This document shows, one piece after another, positions 43,103-52,765 of a stretch of DNA of 64,000 nt. Below the pieces are notes generated by a model. The model made no database searches. It had not been told where the DNA came from and saw only the letters and a program-made list of their open reading frames with translations. Within the stretch, counting starts at the first letter, position 1. Each line of letters opens with the position of its first letter. Source of the DNA: Haloplanus vescus (GTDB lineage: Archaea > Halobacteriota > Halobacteria > Halobacteriales > Haloferacaceae). Location: assembly GCF_900107665.1 (NCBI RefSeq), contig NZ_FNQT01000002.1, forward strand, positions 250,286 to 314,285, in the 5' to 3' direction. Both the position numbers and the translations under genes were made by a program.

Positions 43103-44125
43103 TCACTCGCCGTCGCCGGCGTCCGACTCCAAGTCATCGCTCTCCATCGGCGTCGCTTCGGGGGCGTCGCTCGCCGTCTCGGCCTCCGGCGGCGGCAGGT
43201 CCGAGCCATCCTCCACGGCGACCCGCGCTCGACCGCTGTTCTCGTCGAACACGAGGTGCTGGTGCGGGTAGGCAATCTCCACGTCGGCCTCTTCCAGCCC
43301 CGCCCAGATGCGCTCGCGGACGACCGATTCGATTCGCGGAATCTTGTAGGGTGTCCGCACCCAGAACCGGAGCGAGAGGCGGACGCCGTTGTCGGCGTAG
43401 GCGTCGATGAGACAGGTGGGCTTTGCGGGGTAGCGCGCGCTCCCGATGCGGATGTCCGGGCCGCCCTCTATCACGCCCTCGACGTTGCGCGCGGCGCGTT
43501 CCATGAGTCGCCGCGCGTCGTCCAGACTCCCCTCGTAGGTGACGAGTAGCGGGATGGAGACGCGCGTGCGTTCGTCCTCCGCGGAGAAGTTGGTCACGTC
43601 TCGCTCGCGCATCGAGGAGTTCGGGACGACGAGAAAGGTGTTTTCGAGCGTGAATATCTTCGTGTAGCGAAGGGTGATGTCGTCGACGAAGCCGCGGCGG
43701 CCGTCCTCCAACTCTATCATGTCGCCTATCTCGTAGGGGTTGTCCGCGAGGACGAACACGCCGTTGATGATGCTCCCGACGATGGGCGCGAGGACGATAC
43801 CGAGGACGGCAGAGAAGACGGTCACCGAGAGGACGATGTCGCCGATGCCGAGGCCGACGATGCTCCCGGCGGCGAGCGTCGCGACGACGACGGTCGACCC
43901 GCGGAGCAGTCCGAGGACGGTCTGGGCGACGCTCTGTCGGTGGAAGCGGCGCGCGACGGGCCGCCCGAGCAGGCGGACGAGGAACTTCGAGAGGACGACG
44001 CCCAGCGCAACGACCGCCAGCGCGGCGACGATTCGGACCGCGGTGAGCGTCCATAGCCACTCCAGCAACGGGCCGAGTTCTGCCGGTGCTCCCGTCCCCG
44101 TCTGTGCGACCGCCCCGCTGTTCAT
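43103..44125 (-). CDS. MscS-family mechanosensitive channel
   Basis: This 340-aa protein has three N-terminal helices, then the MscS core. ADNPYEIGDMIELEDGRRGFVDDITLRYTKIFT and NSSMRERDVTNFSAEDE are diagnostic, and SIINGVFVLADNPYE is the beta-domain entry. The C-terminal tail after about residue 305 is acidic and disordered. It releases solutes under osmotic downshock. The ATG at 44125 starts just ahead of the first helix; a longer in-frame stretch is unrelated. Confidence 0.9.
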   Translation of the reverse strand: MNSGAVAQTGTGAPAELGPLLEWLWTLTAVRIVAALAVVALGVVLSKFLVRLLGRPVARRFHRQSVAQTVLGLLRGSTVVVATLAAGSIVGLGIGDIVLSVTVFSAVLGIVLAPIVGSIINGVFVLADNPYEIGDMIELEDGRRGFVDDITLRYTKIFTLENTFLVVPNSSMRERDVTNFSAEDERTRVSIPLLVTYEGSLDDARRLMERAARNVEGVIEGGPDIRIGSARYPAKPTCLIDAYADNGVRLSLRFWVRTPYKIPRIESVVRERIWAGLEEADVEIAYPHQHLVFDENSGRARVAVEDGSDLPPPEAETASDAPEATPMESDDLESDAGDGE

Positions 44126-44188
44126 GCAGGTCACACTCCGGCACCGAAAAAAAGGGTTTCCACGCCGCGGTCGGCGGCGTTCGGAAGC

Positions 44189-44197
44189 TACTAAATC
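44189..44197 (+). promoter_or_regulatory. Probable TATA box of priS-gins51
   Basis: The motif tactaaatc is 25-33 bases upstream of the priS ATG at 44222, in the region shared with divergent mscS. A leaderless transcript is expected. Confidence 0.45.
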
Positions 44198-44221
44198 GTC
44201 CACGACGCAGGGCGTAGACGA

Positions 44222-45382
44222 ATGGACCGACGGACACGCGAGTATCTCGCCGGCCGGTTCGGTGACTACTACCGGAGCGCCGACCCGACGCTCCCGCCCG
44301 ACCCCGGCACCCGCGAGTGGGGCCACATCCCGTGGACGAGCGGCGAGTCCACGACGATGGTCCGCCACCAGTCTATCTACGACCTCGGCGACGTGAGCGA
44401 CTTCCTCGCGCGCGAGGCGCCCCGCCACGTCTACTTCTCCGCCGCGCGATACGACGACCCCGGCGCCAAGACCATGGACGAGAAGGGGTGGCGCGGGGCC
44501 GACCTCGTGTTCGACCTCGACGCCGACCACCTCCCGAGTGTCGACCCCGAGGCCGCCACCTACGCCGAGATGCTCGCGGCGTGTCAGGACGCCCTCCTGC
44601 GACTGCTCGACATCCTCGAAACCGACTTCGACTTCGACGACCTGACCGTCGTCTTCTCCGGCGGCCGCGGCTATCACGTCCACGTCCGCGACGACGAGTT
44701 GGCGCCCCTCGACTCGGAGGCGCGCCGCGAAATCGTCGACTACGTCCGCGCGGTCGACCTCGATATGGAGGGGCTGATTCGCACGCGGGCCGTCGGCGGG
44801 ACGACCCGGCGCGAACTCCGCACCCGCGGCGGGTGGGGCAAGCGCACCCACGAACGCCTGCTGGATTTCGTCGCGGAGCTCCGCGAGCTGGACGAGGACG
44901 ACGCGACGGCGCGGCTCATGGAGTTCGGCGGCATCGGCGAGGGATACGCGGGCACGCTGCTCGACGCCTTCATCGACAATCCGAACGCCGTCGAACGCGG
45001 CAACGTCGAAGCCGGTGGGCCGGGCGCACGAATACTGGTCGAGGCGCTCGCCGAGGAGACGGTGGCCGAGGAGACGGCGCCCATCGACGAACCGGTGACG
45101 ACCGACACCCATCGACTTATCCGGCTCCCGGGGACGCTCCACGGCGGAAGCGGGCTGGTCGTCCGCCGTCTCGACCGGGACGAGGTCGCCGATTTCGACC
45201 CGCTCGTCGACGCCGTCCCCGAGCGATTCACCGACCACACTGTCCGGGTTGAGGTGACGGAACCAGGCACCGTCGAACTCGCTGGCGACAGCTTTACACT
45301 GGACGCTGGTGAGTGTTCGATACCGGAGTGCGTCGGCGTGTTCCTGATGACGCGCAACCGAGCCCGGAAGGTCCAAGAATGA
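44222..45382 (+). CDS. priS: DNA primase small (catalytic) subunit PriS
   Basis: The 386-aa protein has catalytic DLDADH with Asp98 and Asp100 near residue 98. VVFSGGRGYHVHVRD is the nucleotide-binding His region. A further RLPGTLHGGSGLVVRRL motif is typical of archaeo-eukaryotic primases. It makes RNA/DNA primers with PriL. Its 3' end overlaps gins51 by 4 bp, the usual haloarchaeal priS-GINS pair. Confidence 0.95.
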   Translation: MDRRTREYLAGRFGDYYRSADPTLPPDPGTREWGHIPWTSGESTTMVRHQSIYDLGDVSDFLAREAPRHVYFSAARYDDPGAKTMDEKGWRGADLVFDLDADHLPSVDPEAATYAEMLAACQDALLRLLDILETDFDFDDLTVVFSGGRGYHVHVRDDELAPLDSEARREIVDYVRAVDLDMEGLIRTRAVGGTTRRELRTRGGWGKRTHERLLDFVAELRELDEDDATARLMEFGGIGEGYAGTLLDAFIDNPNAVERGNVEAGGPGARILVEALAEETVAEETAPIDEPVTTDTHRLIRLPGTLHGGSGLVVRRLDRDEVADFDPLVDAVPERFTDHTVRVEVTEPGTVELAGDSFTLDAGECSIPECVGVFLMTRNRARKVQE

Positions 45383-46317
45383 ACGTGGAGGAACTGCGCA
45401 CCGTCCAGCGCACCGAACGGCAGAAAGACAGCCTCCAGCACCTGCGGGACTCGTTCTATCGCGACGTTGCGGAGTACATCGCCGAACGCAAGGACGAACG
45501 CGAACGCATCGCCGAACAGGCGGACGACCCCTTCTCCTCGCCGGAAGTGAGCCGCCTCTCGGACGAAATCGAGACGGCCGAGGAAGTCGTCGAGAGCATC
45601 TACGAGCGCCGCATCGGCAAAATCGTCAAGCGCGCCACCTTCGCCGCGGCGGGCATGGCCACAGAGGATGAGGGGCTCACCCACGAGGAGCGCGACCTGT
45701 TCGAGGACTTGGTCGCGCGCATCAAGGACAACCGCGAGACGGTGCTCGACGCCCTCGACGGCGGCGCGGCGAACATGGGCGCGGACGACTCGGACGAGGT
45801 GGCCACGGAGCCGACCCCCGACCCCGAACCGGCGGCCACGCCTGACGACCCCACCGGGCCAGCGCCCGACCCCGACGACATCTTGGCGGAGGCGATGGGC
45901 GGCGGGGACGGCGGGGAGTCGGACGCCCAGACGGCAGACGCTCAGTCGGCGGACGCCACGTCCACCACCGCGACCGACACCACGCCGGCCAGCGAAACTG
46001 ACGCGCCGTCGTCGGACACCACGTCGACCACCCCGACCGACGCTCCCGTTCCCGAGGCGTCGGCGGCGCCGGCCGAGTCGCCGGACGCCCCGACCCCCGA
46101 CGGCCCGACGCCCGACGGCGGGAGCGCCGTCGCCTCGCCCTCGCCGTCGGACGACACCGAGCGCACGACGCTGCGCATCACGCGCGACGTGGGCGAGATA
46201 TTCGGCGTCGACGAACGGGAGTACGACCTCGCCAACGAGGACGTGGTGACGCTCCCGACGCCGAACGCCGAACCACTCTTGGAACGCGACGCCGCCGAGC
46301 GACTCGACGCCGAGTGA
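45379..46317 (+). CDS. gins51: GINS complex subunit (Gins51 type) with long acidic linker
   Basis: This 312-aa protein has the helical A domain (YRDVAEYIAERKDERERIAEQ, VVESIYERRIGKIVKRATFAA). A disordered Pro/Thr/Ser/Asp stretch of about 110 residues separates it from the small B domain (TTLRITRDVGEIFGVDEREYDL). That A-then-B order fits Gins51. GINS binds the MCM helicase and connects it to primase and polymerase. Its start overlaps the priS stop (ATGA). The linker is unusually long and low-complexity. Confidence 0.85.
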   Translation: MNVEELRTVQRTERQKDSLQHLRDSFYRDVAEYIAERKDERERIAEQADDPFSSPEVSRLSDEIETAEEVVESIYERRIGKIVKRATFAAAGMATEDEGLTHEERDLFEDLVARIKDNRETVLDALDGGAANMGADDSDEVATEPTPDPEPAATPDDPTGPAPDPDDILAEAMGGGDGGESDAQTADAQSADATSTTATDTTPASETDAPSSDTTSTTPTDAPVPEASAAPAESPDAPTPDGPTPDGGSAVASPSPSDDTERTTLRITRDVGEIFGVDEREYDLANEDVVTLPTPNAEPLLERDAAERLDAE

Positions 46318-46356
46318 GGGCCACAGATACTTTGTGCACCGCTCCCAAGGCGGGCT

Positions 46357-47916
46357 ATGACTTCCCGTCGGAGTCGCGCGCTGGGGGCGTTGGTCGTCGG
46401 ATTACTGCTCGTCGCCAGCGTCGCGCCCGCCGTCGCGACGGCCGAGACTGACGCGACCGACCCGTGGACCACCGTCGCCAACCACGGCGGCGAGGCGACG
46501 CCGACACCGAGCGAGCAGGCCGTCCTCCACCAGCGCGGCATCGTCTCGCGCAACGACGAACCCGGGAGCGTGACGCTCACCTTCGAGTACGACGTTCCGT
46601 CGTCGGTCTCGGGGCTTCGCGTCGCCGTCCCGGTGCTCTCGCTCGACGGCATCACCGTCGAGGGGATGGAGGGCTTCGAGCGGACCGAGCGCGGCCGCTT
46701 CCTCTGGGACACCGAGACGGAGTCGCCGACCATTTCGATTCGGATGGCGGTCGGTGACTCGATGGCCAGCGGCGTCCGCGGGATGGAGCGCGACGACTGG
46801 GCCTTCGTCTCCGAACCGAACACGCGGGTGCAGGTGCGGACCGACGCCCGCCCGCTCCAGACGTCGTCGCTCACGGTCGCCGAGGGCGAGGAGGGCTTCG
46901 CCCGGAGTCACCTCGCCTACGTCGGCCCGCACGAGCGACGGAACGTCACCGTCGCCGACGAGCGAGCGACGTTCATTCTCGGTGACCAGGACGCCGACCC
47001 GCAGCGAGCCATCGAGTTCCTGCGGACCGCGAACGAGCACTTCGACCTCGGGGTGCAACGCGACTCCATCACCGTGTTCGTCCTCCCGTTGAGCGGGTTG
47101 GAGGAGGCGCCCGTTCAGGCCGCCACCGTCGACACCGCGTTCTGGGTCGGGAGCGCGGGCGTCCGCCTCGATTCGACGGGCTCGGTGTTCGCACACGAGT
47201 ACGTCCACACGCGACTGAGCACCGCCGGTCGCTCCGACGCGGCGTGGCTGACCGAGGCCGTCGCGGAGTATTACGGCCGCGTGTTCGCCTTCAACGACGG
47301 CGTCGGTGACTACGACTCGTTCCTTGAGGGCCTCCGCGCACAGCAGTACGCCCCCGACCGGCGCTCGGTCGTGCTCACCGACGGCGAGACGTGGCAGGGG
47401 ACGACCGCTCACTACGAGAAGGGCGCGCACGTCCTCGCCGCGCTCGACGCCGAAATCCAGCGGCGCACCGACGGCGAGAAGTCGCTGCGCGACGTGTTCG
47501 CGGGACGGTCGGAGCCGTTCCAGGACTACCAGACCTTCCGCGCGGCGGTCATCGAAGTCACCGGCGAGGAGTCGATAGGCACGTGGCTGGACCGGTACGC
47601 GACGACCGACGCCCTGCCGCCGTTGCCGACCGACCCTCAGTATTACGTCGCCGAACCGTCGCTCGACCCCGACGGCGACGGGATGGCGAGCGGCGCCGAA
47701 CTCGACGCCGGACGACACCCGTTCGTCGAGGGGGCCGCAGAGGAGCGACTCGCCGCGGAGCGAACGACGGCGGCCGACGGAACTGACACGCCCGAATCGA
47801 CTGAGATGGCTACTGAGACGCCGGAAACGGGAACCAGCGGGTCGGCGCCCGGATTCGGTGCCGTCGCCCTCCTCGCGGCACTCGCGGCGCTCTGGGTCGG
47901 GGTGGGGCGGCGATAG
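46357..47916 (+). CDS. Secreted HEXXH metalloprotease-like protein with PGF-CTERM anchor
   Basis: This 519-aa protein has a signal peptide (ALGALVVGLLLVASVAPAVATA). A beta-rich N-part precedes a gluzincin site with His280, Glu281 and His284 in HEYVH and a likely third ligand Glu300 in TEAVAEYY. The C-terminus is a Thr/Glu linker followed by PGFGAVALLAALAALWVG and basic residues. That is a PGF-CTERM signal, removed by archaeosortase ArtA and replaced by a lipid anchor. A calcium-loop DPDGDGMASGAE is near the C-terminus. It is predicted as a cell-surface peptidase. Confidence 0.85.
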   Translation: MTSRRSRALGALVVGLLLVASVAPAVATAETDATDPWTTVANHGGEATPTPSEQAVLHQRGIVSRNDEPGSVTLTFEYDVPSSVSGLRVAVPVLSLDGITVEGMEGFERTERGRFLWDTETESPTISIRMAVGDSMASGVRGMERDDWAFVSEPNTRVQVRTDARPLQTSSLTVAEGEEGFARSHLAYVGPHERRNVTVADERATFILGDQDADPQRAIEFLRTANEHFDLGVQRDSITVFVLPLSGLEEAPVQAATVDTAFWVGSAGVRLDSTGSVFAHEYVHTRLSTAGRSDAAWLTEAVAEYYGRVFAFNDGVGDYDSFLEGLRAQQYAPDRRSVVLTDGETWQGTTAHYEKGAHVLAALDAEIQRRTDGEKSLRDVFAGRSEPFQDYQTFRAAVIEVTGEESIGTWLDRYATTDALPPLPTDPQYYVAEPSLDPDGDGMASGAELDAGRHPFVEGAAEERLAAERTTAADGTDTPESTEMATETPETGTSGSAPGFGAVALLAALAALWVGVGRR

Positions 47917-47920
47917 CGTC

Positions 47921-49339
47921 TCAGTCGTCGTCCGCGCTCAGAATCCCGCGGTGGGTCATCCGCTCTGGGTCGAGGACGTCGTCGGCCTCGGATTCGGTCA
48001 GGTACCCCTTCTCGACGGCCACCTCGCGGACGGTCTTGCCGGTCTTCAGCGCCGCCTTGGCGACTTCGGAGGCCTTGTCGTAGCCGATGGCGGGGTTGAG
48101 CGCTGTCGCGAGCGCCATCGAGCGCTCGACGGCGTCGGCACAGTGTGCCTCGTTGGCCTCCAACTTCGCCACGAACTTCTCGGCGAACGTCTCCGAGGCG
48201 TTGGCGAGGAGGTCGGCCGACTGGAGGAAGTTGTGGGCGACGACGGGCTTGTAGAGATTGAGGTCGAGTTGCCCGCCTGCGGCGCCCGCGGAGACGGCAG
48301 CGTCGTTGCCGACGACCTGCGTGTGGACCTGATTCACCGCCTCGGCGACGACGGGGTTGATTTTCCCGGGCATAATCGACGACCCCGGCTGGTTCTCGGG
48401 TTGCTCGATTTCGCCCAACCCGTTTCGCGGTCCCGAGGCGAGCAAGCGGAGGTCGTTCGCAATCTTGTTCAGCGACCCCGCGACGGTCCGGAGGGCGCCG
48501 TGGGCCTCGCTCATGGCGTCGTGGGCCGCCTGTGCCTCGAAGTGGTCGTCGGCCTCGCGGAACGGGAGGCCAGTCTCGTCGGCGATGTACTCCGCGGCGC
48601 GTTCGGGGAACTCGGGGTGGGTGTTCAGTCCCGTCCCTGTCGCCGTCCCTCCGAGGGCGAGTTCGGCGAGGCGGGGGGCGACCGACTCACAGCGCTCGAT
48701 GCCCTTCTCTACCTGCGTGCGGTAGCCGCCGAACTCCTGATCGAGACGGACGGGCGTGGCGTCTTGGAGGTGGGTGCGCCCCGTCTTGACGACGCCGTCG
48801 AACGCCGCCGCCTTCGCGTCGAGTTCGTCGGCGAGGGTTTCGAGGGCGGGCACGAGGTCGTACTCCACCGCCTCCAGCGACGCGACGTGCATCGCCGTGG
48901 GGATGACGTCGTTCGAGGACTGCCCGAAGTTGACGTGGTCGTTGGGATGGACCACCCGGTCGCCCACCTCGCTACCCATCAGTTCCGCCGCGCGGTTGGC
49001 GATGACCTCGTTGGCGTTCATGTTCGAGGAGGTGCCCGACCCCGTCTGGAAGATGTCGACTGGGAACTGGTCGTCGTGGTCGCCCGCGATGACCTCGTCC
49101 GCCGCGTCGACGATGGCGTCCGCCACGTCCTCGTCGACGAGGTCGAGGTCGCGGTTGGCGCGCGCCGCCGACTTCTTGACGATGCCGAGGGCGCGGACGA
49201 ACCGCCGTCCGAACGTCGCGTCGCTAATCGGGAAGTTCTCGACTGCGCGCTGGGTCTGGGCGCCCCAGTAGGCGTCGGCGGGCACCGCTATCTCACCGAG
49301 ACTGTCTCGCTCGACGCGGAAGTCGGAGTCGTCGCTCAT
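47921..49339 (-). CDS. fumC: Class II fumarate hydratase
   Basis: The 472-aa enzyme has TGSGTSSNMNANEVIANRA, HPNDHVNFGQSSND, the TGRTHLQDATPV region and the signature GSSIMPGKINP near residue 318. It converts fumarate to malate in the TCA cycle. Length and motifs match FumC rather than adenylosuccinate or argininosuccinate lyase. It converges on the protease gene with 4 bp between stops. Confidence 0.95.
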   Translation of the reverse strand: MSDDSDFRVERDSLGEIAVPADAYWGAQTQRAVENFPISDATFGRRFVRALGIVKKSAARANRDLDLVDEDVADAIVDAADEVIAGDHDDQFPVDIFQTGSGTSSNMNANEVIANRAAELMGSEVGDRVVHPNDHVNFGQSSNDVIPTAMHVASLEAVEYDLVPALETLADELDAKAAAFDGVVKTGRTHLQDATPVRLDQEFGGYRTQVEKGIERCESVAPRLAELALGGTATGTGLNTHPEFPERAAEYIADETGLPFREADDHFEAQAAHDAMSEAHGALRTVAGSLNKIANDLRLLASGPRNGLGEIEQPENQPGSSIMPGKINPVVAEAVNQVHTQVVGNDAAVSAGAAGGQLDLNLYKPVVAHNFLQSADLLANASETFAEKFVAKLEANEAHCADAVERSMALATALNPAIGYDKASEVAKAALKTGKTVREVAVEKGYLTESEADDVLDPERMTHRGILSADDD

Positions 49340-49377
49340 GCGCGAGCGAACGACAGCCGCGTCGTAAAAACTACCGC

Positions 49378-49647
49378 TTACGCGTCCGGGCCGTGCTTCT
49401 CGTACGCCTCCGGCGTGTAGGTCTGCATCTCCATCGCGTGGATGTCAGTCGTCATGTGACCCTCCAGCGCGTCGTAGACGAGTTCGTGTTGGTCGACCAG
49501 CGAGAGTCCCTCGAACGCCGGCGAGACGACGACGGCGGCGAAGTGGGCGTCCTCGTGGTCCTCGTCCGGGACGCGCGGCTTGGTGACCGTCGCCTCGGCG
49601 TCTTCGATTCCGTCTTCGATCAGTCGCTCGACTTCCGCGGTGTCCAT
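49378..49647 (-). CDS. BolA-family protein
   Basis: This 89-aa protein has the BolA fold: VERLIEDGIEDAEATVTKPR, HFAAVVVSPAFEGLSLVDQHELVYDAL, then DIHAMEMQTYTPEAYE. The invariant His of BolA is present in HFAAVVV. BolA proteins act with monothiol glutaredoxins in Fe-S trafficking; in haloarchaea the role is untested. It lies 38 bp upstream of fumC on the same strand. The start at 49647 matches the family. Confidence 0.85.
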   Translation of the reverse strand: MDTAEVERLIEDGIEDAEATVTKPRVPDEDHEDAHFAAVVVSPAFEGLSLVDQHELVYDALEGHMTTDIHAMEMQTYTPEAYEKHGPDA

Positions 49648-49691
49648 ACCCAATCCGGGCGGGCACGGCACAAAAACCGTCCGCTACCCTG

Positions 49692-50015
49692 CTACATCTG
49701 GTAGCGGCGTTCGTCGTCGCGCTGGGGGTACTGGTCCGCCCCCGTCATCTCCTCGTAGGTCATCCCCGAGAGATACTCGTCGTAGGTCACGTCGTACCCC
49801 TGCCGGAGGTGGAAATCCAGGTCGCCGGTGTCGACGGTTGACCGGTAGAGGGCGTGGACCGCCCGCCGGACGAGTTCCGACTCGTCGTCCGTGTCGAACG
49901 CCGCCGACAGCATCGCGAGTTCGTTTCGCGTCTCGCGGTCCAGGTCCACGAGCAACTCGTCGCCCAGGGCGCTGTACGCATCTTTCACGTCCGCATTCAG
50001 GTCGTCGAGACTCAT
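49692..50015 (-). CDS. Hypothetical haloarchaeal protein (107 aa)
   Basis: The 107-aa protein begins MSLDDLNADVKDAYSALGDEL and has AAFDTDDESELVRRAVHAL, similar to a ribbon-helix-helix-like pattern, then an unfolded C-terminus with YDEYLSGMTYEEMTGADQYP. I do not recognise a family with certainty. It is 44 bp upstream of the BolA-like gene and probably co-transcribed. The divergent neighbour is mutY. Confidence 0.6.
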   Translation of the reverse strand: MSLDDLNADVKDAYSALGDELLVDLDRETRNELAMLSAAFDTDDESELVRRAVHALYRSTVDTGDLDFHLRQGYDVTYDEYLSGMTYEEMTGADQYPQRDDERRYQM

Positions 50016-50104
50016 GGCCGGGCAAACGCTCGGCCGCCGAAAACCCCTTTCGACTCCGCGGTCGAACCCCACGCCTTAATCCGTCTCGACCGTACCGATG
50101 GTCG

Positions 50105-51022
50105 ATGACCGAGATTGAGGGCGCCCTCGACGGCGACACCGACGCCGTCCGCGCGGCGCTCGTCGAGTGGTACGAGGACGACCACCGCGACTACCCGTGG
50201 CGCCGGACCGACGACGCCTACGAGATTCTCGTCTCGGAGGTGATGAGCCAGCAGACGCAACTTGACCGCGTTGTCGAGGCGTGGGACGCCTTCCTCGACC
50301 GCTGGCCAACCGTCGACGCCCTCGCCGACGCCGACCGGAGCGAGGTGGTCGCCTTCTGGTCCGACCAGCGACTCGGCTACAACAACCGCGCGCGCTACCT
50401 CCACGAGGCCGCCGGACAGGTCGTCGACGACTTCGGCGGCGAGTTCCCGCAGACGCCCGCCGAACTCTCGGAGCTGATGGGCGTCGGTCCCTACACCGCC
50501 AACGCCGTCGCGAGCTTCGCCTTCAACAACGGCGACGCCGTCGTCGACACCAACGTCAAGCGCGTCCTCCACCGCGCCTTCGACGTGCCCGACGACGACG
50601 CCGCCTTCGAACGCGTCGCGAGCGACCTCATGCCACCCGGCGAGTCCCGCGTCTGGAACAACGCCATCATGGAACTCGGCGGCGTCGCCTGTCAGAAGAA
50701 CCCGCGCTGTGACGAGGCCGGGTGTCCGTGGCGCGAGTGGTGCGACGCCTACCAGACCGGCGATTTCACCGCGCCCGACGTGCCGACACAGCCGAGCTTC
50801 GAGGGGAGTCGCCGGCAGTTTCGGGGGCGTATTATCCGCCTCCTCGGCGAACACGAGGAGATGGAACTGGATGCGCTCGGCCACCGCATCCGCGTCGACT
50901 ACGCACCCGACGGCGACTACGGCCGTGAGTGGCTTTGTGGCCTCCTCGATGACTTGGAGGCGGACGGACTGGTCGCCACCGACGACCGAGACGGAGAGCC
51001 AGTCGCGCGCCTCGAACGGTAG
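50105..51022 (+). CDS. mutY: A/G-specific adenine DNA glycosylase (MutY-like)
   Basis: This 305-aa protein has the HhH-GPD fold: YPWRRTDDAYEILVSEVMSQQTQ, LMGVGPYTANAVASFAFN (HhH) and catalytic Asp in VDTNVKRVL. A Cys cluster (CQKNPRCDEAGCPWREWC) gives C-x5-C-x4-C-x5-C, whereas canonical MutY has C-x6-C-x2-C-x5-C. A C-terminal winged-helix-like part (LDALGHRIRVDYA) replaces the MutT-like domain. It removes A opposite 8-oxoG. A ccttaatcc TATA-like box lies near 50074. Confidence 0.88.
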   Translation: MTEIEGALDGDTDAVRAALVEWYEDDHRDYPWRRTDDAYEILVSEVMSQQTQLDRVVEAWDAFLDRWPTVDALADADRSEVVAFWSDQRLGYNNRARYLHEAAGQVVDDFGGEFPQTPAELSELMGVGPYTANAVASFAFNNGDAVVDTNVKRVLHRAFDVPDDDAAFERVASDLMPPGESRVWNNAIMELGGVACQKNPRCDEAGCPWREWCDAYQTGDFTAPDVPTQPSFEGSRRQFRGRIIRLLGEHEEMELDALGHRIRVDYAPDGDYGREWLCGLLDDLEADGLVATDDRDGEPVARLER

Positions 51023-51023
51023 G

Positions 51024-52061
51024 TCAGTCGACGCGCTCGCCGTCCACCGCCGGATGCGTCTCCGGAGCGTTCGCCAGCAACCGGTCGTAGACGTCGCGGA
51101 CGCGGTCACGCAGGGCGGCCACGTCCGCCGCCGTCTCGCTGCCCGCGACGAGTGCCAGCGCCCCGCCCATCCCCACGCCCTCCTTCGCTTCGCCGCGGAC
51201 GTAGGCGTTCGTCGCGGGATGGTCGACGCCCTCGAATCCGGGCGCTGTCACACGGAGGTCCACGTCCAGCGCGTCCGCGAGGCTACGAACGTCGGCGGCG
51301 TCGTCGGCGGCGATGAACGACGTCGTCGCCTGCGTCAGGGAGTCGGTCAGGCCGAAGTGACGAACGAGCGCCGCGACGGCGCTCATCTGAGTACCGCCCC
51401 CGAGCGTGACCGCCGTACCGGACTCCAGTGCGCCGACGGCCAGTCCGGACACCGCCGCGAGGACGGGGTCGCCGACGGCGCGCACGGCGTCGAGCGGAGC
51501 GCCCGCGGCCGCGCCGGGCGAGAGGTCGCTGGCTTCGAGGGCCTCGCCCACGACGCGGCGCTTGAGCGTCGTGGGGTTCTCCGGGAGCGACGACGAGACA
51601 CCAGTTTCCTCGCCGAGCGCCGTCAGGACGCCCTTTGCCGTCGTCGTCCCGCCGGGAATTGTCTCGGCGAGGACGAGTTCGTCGTCGGGGAGCGAGGCGC
51701 CGAACGCGCGGGCAGCGTCGAACGTCGCCTCGGCGTCGGGCACCGCCTCCGGCGTTCGGATGTCGGCGCCCGGGGCGCCGGGGAGCGTGACCGTCGGCGC
51801 CGTCGTGTCGCTCGCCGTCCCGGCGTCGACGACGACGCTCTCGAACCCGAGGAGTTCGCGCGCGGCGCGGGTCACGACTGCCGGCGTCGGGCATCCGGAA
51901 GGACTCACGGGGACGACCGGCGCGTTGGTCGGCCGGCCGTAGGCGAGGATTTCGGCGTCGGCGCTGGGTGTGTGCGCCATCAGTTCGGGCGTCGCGCCCG
52001 CGGCGCTGATGCCGTCGATGCGTGCCGTTTCGGTGGTGCCGATGGTGAGAACGAATTTCAT
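51024..52061 (-). CDS. CobT-like nicotinate-nucleotide dimethylbenzimidazole phosphoribosyltransferase homologue
   Basis: This 345-aa protein resembles the archaeal CobT/UPF0284 family: [35 protein letters not shown] at the start, [28 protein letters not shown] and [10 protein letters not shown]. CobT activates the lower-ligand base for cobalamin. Archaeal members are remote, and the catalytic Glu of bacterial CobT is not obvious. It sits 2 bp downstream of cbiO at the end of the cobalt-import operon, supporting a cobalamin role. Cobamide-loop enzymes CobS and CobU are not in this window. Confidence 0.82.
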   Translation of the reverse strand: MKFVLTIGTTETARIDGISAAGATPELMAHTPSADAEILAYGRPTNAPVVPVSPSGCPTPAVVTRAARELLGFESVVVDAGTASDTTAPTVTLPGAPGADIRTPEAVPDAEATFDAARAFGASLPDDELVLAETIPGGTTTAKGVLTALGEETGVSSSLPENPTTLKRRVVGEALEASDLSPGAAAGAPLDAVRAVGDPVLAAVSGLAVGALESGTAVTLGGGTQMSAVAALVRHFGLTDSLTQATTSFIAADDAADVRSLADALDVDLRVTAPGFEGVDHPATNAYVRGEAKEGVGMGGALALVAGSETAADVAALRDRVRDVYDRLLANAPETHPAVDGERVD

Positions 52062-52063
52062 AG

Positions 52064-52765
52064 TTAGACGCCGAACCGCCGGAGTCCGTATCGCTCCGCG
52101 TCGATGCCCTCCAGCGTCGCTCCGCGATACGCGATTTCGCCGTCGTCGAGGACGGTGAACGCGTCGCCGACGGCCGAGGCGAAGCCCGGGTAATGCGTCG
52201 AGACGACGAACGTGATGCCCTCGTCGGTCAGGCCGCGAATCAGGTCGACGAGCGCGCGCGTCCCCTCGCCGTCGAGGCCGGCCGTCGGTTCGTCGAGGAC
52301 GACGTAATCGGGGTTCATCGCGAGGACGCCCGCGAGCGCGACCCGTTTTCGCTCGCCGTTGCTCAGGCGGCTACAGAGCCTGTCCTCGTACCCCGCCAGT
52401 CCGACCCGTTCGAGGGTTCGACTCACCGATTCTGCCTCGCCGCCCTCCATGTTGTGCGGGCCGAAGGCAACGTCCTGTTCGACGGTCGGCGCGACGAGTT
52501 GGTCCTCCGGTTGCTGGAAGACGAACCCGACACGACGGCGGACGGCTTTCAGCGAGTCGCTGTCGTATTCGAGGCGCTCACCGCCGATTTCGACGTGGCC
52601 GCGGTCGGGTTCCAGCAGGCCATTGAACTGCTTGAGCAGGCTCGACTTCCCGGCGCCGTTGCGGCCGAGGAGCACGGTCACCGCCGCCGACTGCGCGGTG
52701 AAGTCCACGCCGCGGAGCACGGACTGGTCGCCGTAGCCGAAGTGGAGGTCGACGGTCTCTATCAC
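52064..52765 (-). CDS. cbiO: Cobalt ECF transporter ATPase CbiO
   Basis: This 233-aa ATPase (counted from the GTG at 52765) has Walker [13 protein letters not shown]-loop FQQPEDQL, signature LSNGERKRV (with Asn in place of the usual Gly) and Walker [22 protein letters not shown] is typical of ECF A-components. The GTG forms a 4-bp overlap with the cbiQ stop; a GTG nine bases earlier also exists. It drives cobalt uptake with CbiQ, CbiN and CbiM. Confidence 0.93.
   Translation of the reverse strand: MIETVDLHFGYGDQSVLRGVDFTAQSAAVTVLLGRNGAGKSSLLKQFNGLLEPDRGHVEIGGERLEYDSDSLKAVRRRVGFVFQQPEDQLVAPTVEQDVAFGPHNMEGGEAESVSRTLERVGLAGYEDRLCSRLSNGERKRVALAGVLAMNPDYVVLDEPTAGLDGEGTRALVDLIRGLTDEGITFVVSTHYPGFASAVGDAFTVLDDGEIAYRGATLEGIDAERYGLRRFGV

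Noticed and set aside
43103-45376. A 757-codon frame that extends MscS upstream into the priS region
   Set aside because: Only the last 340 codons match MscS. The extension is antisense to priS and passes through its promoter.
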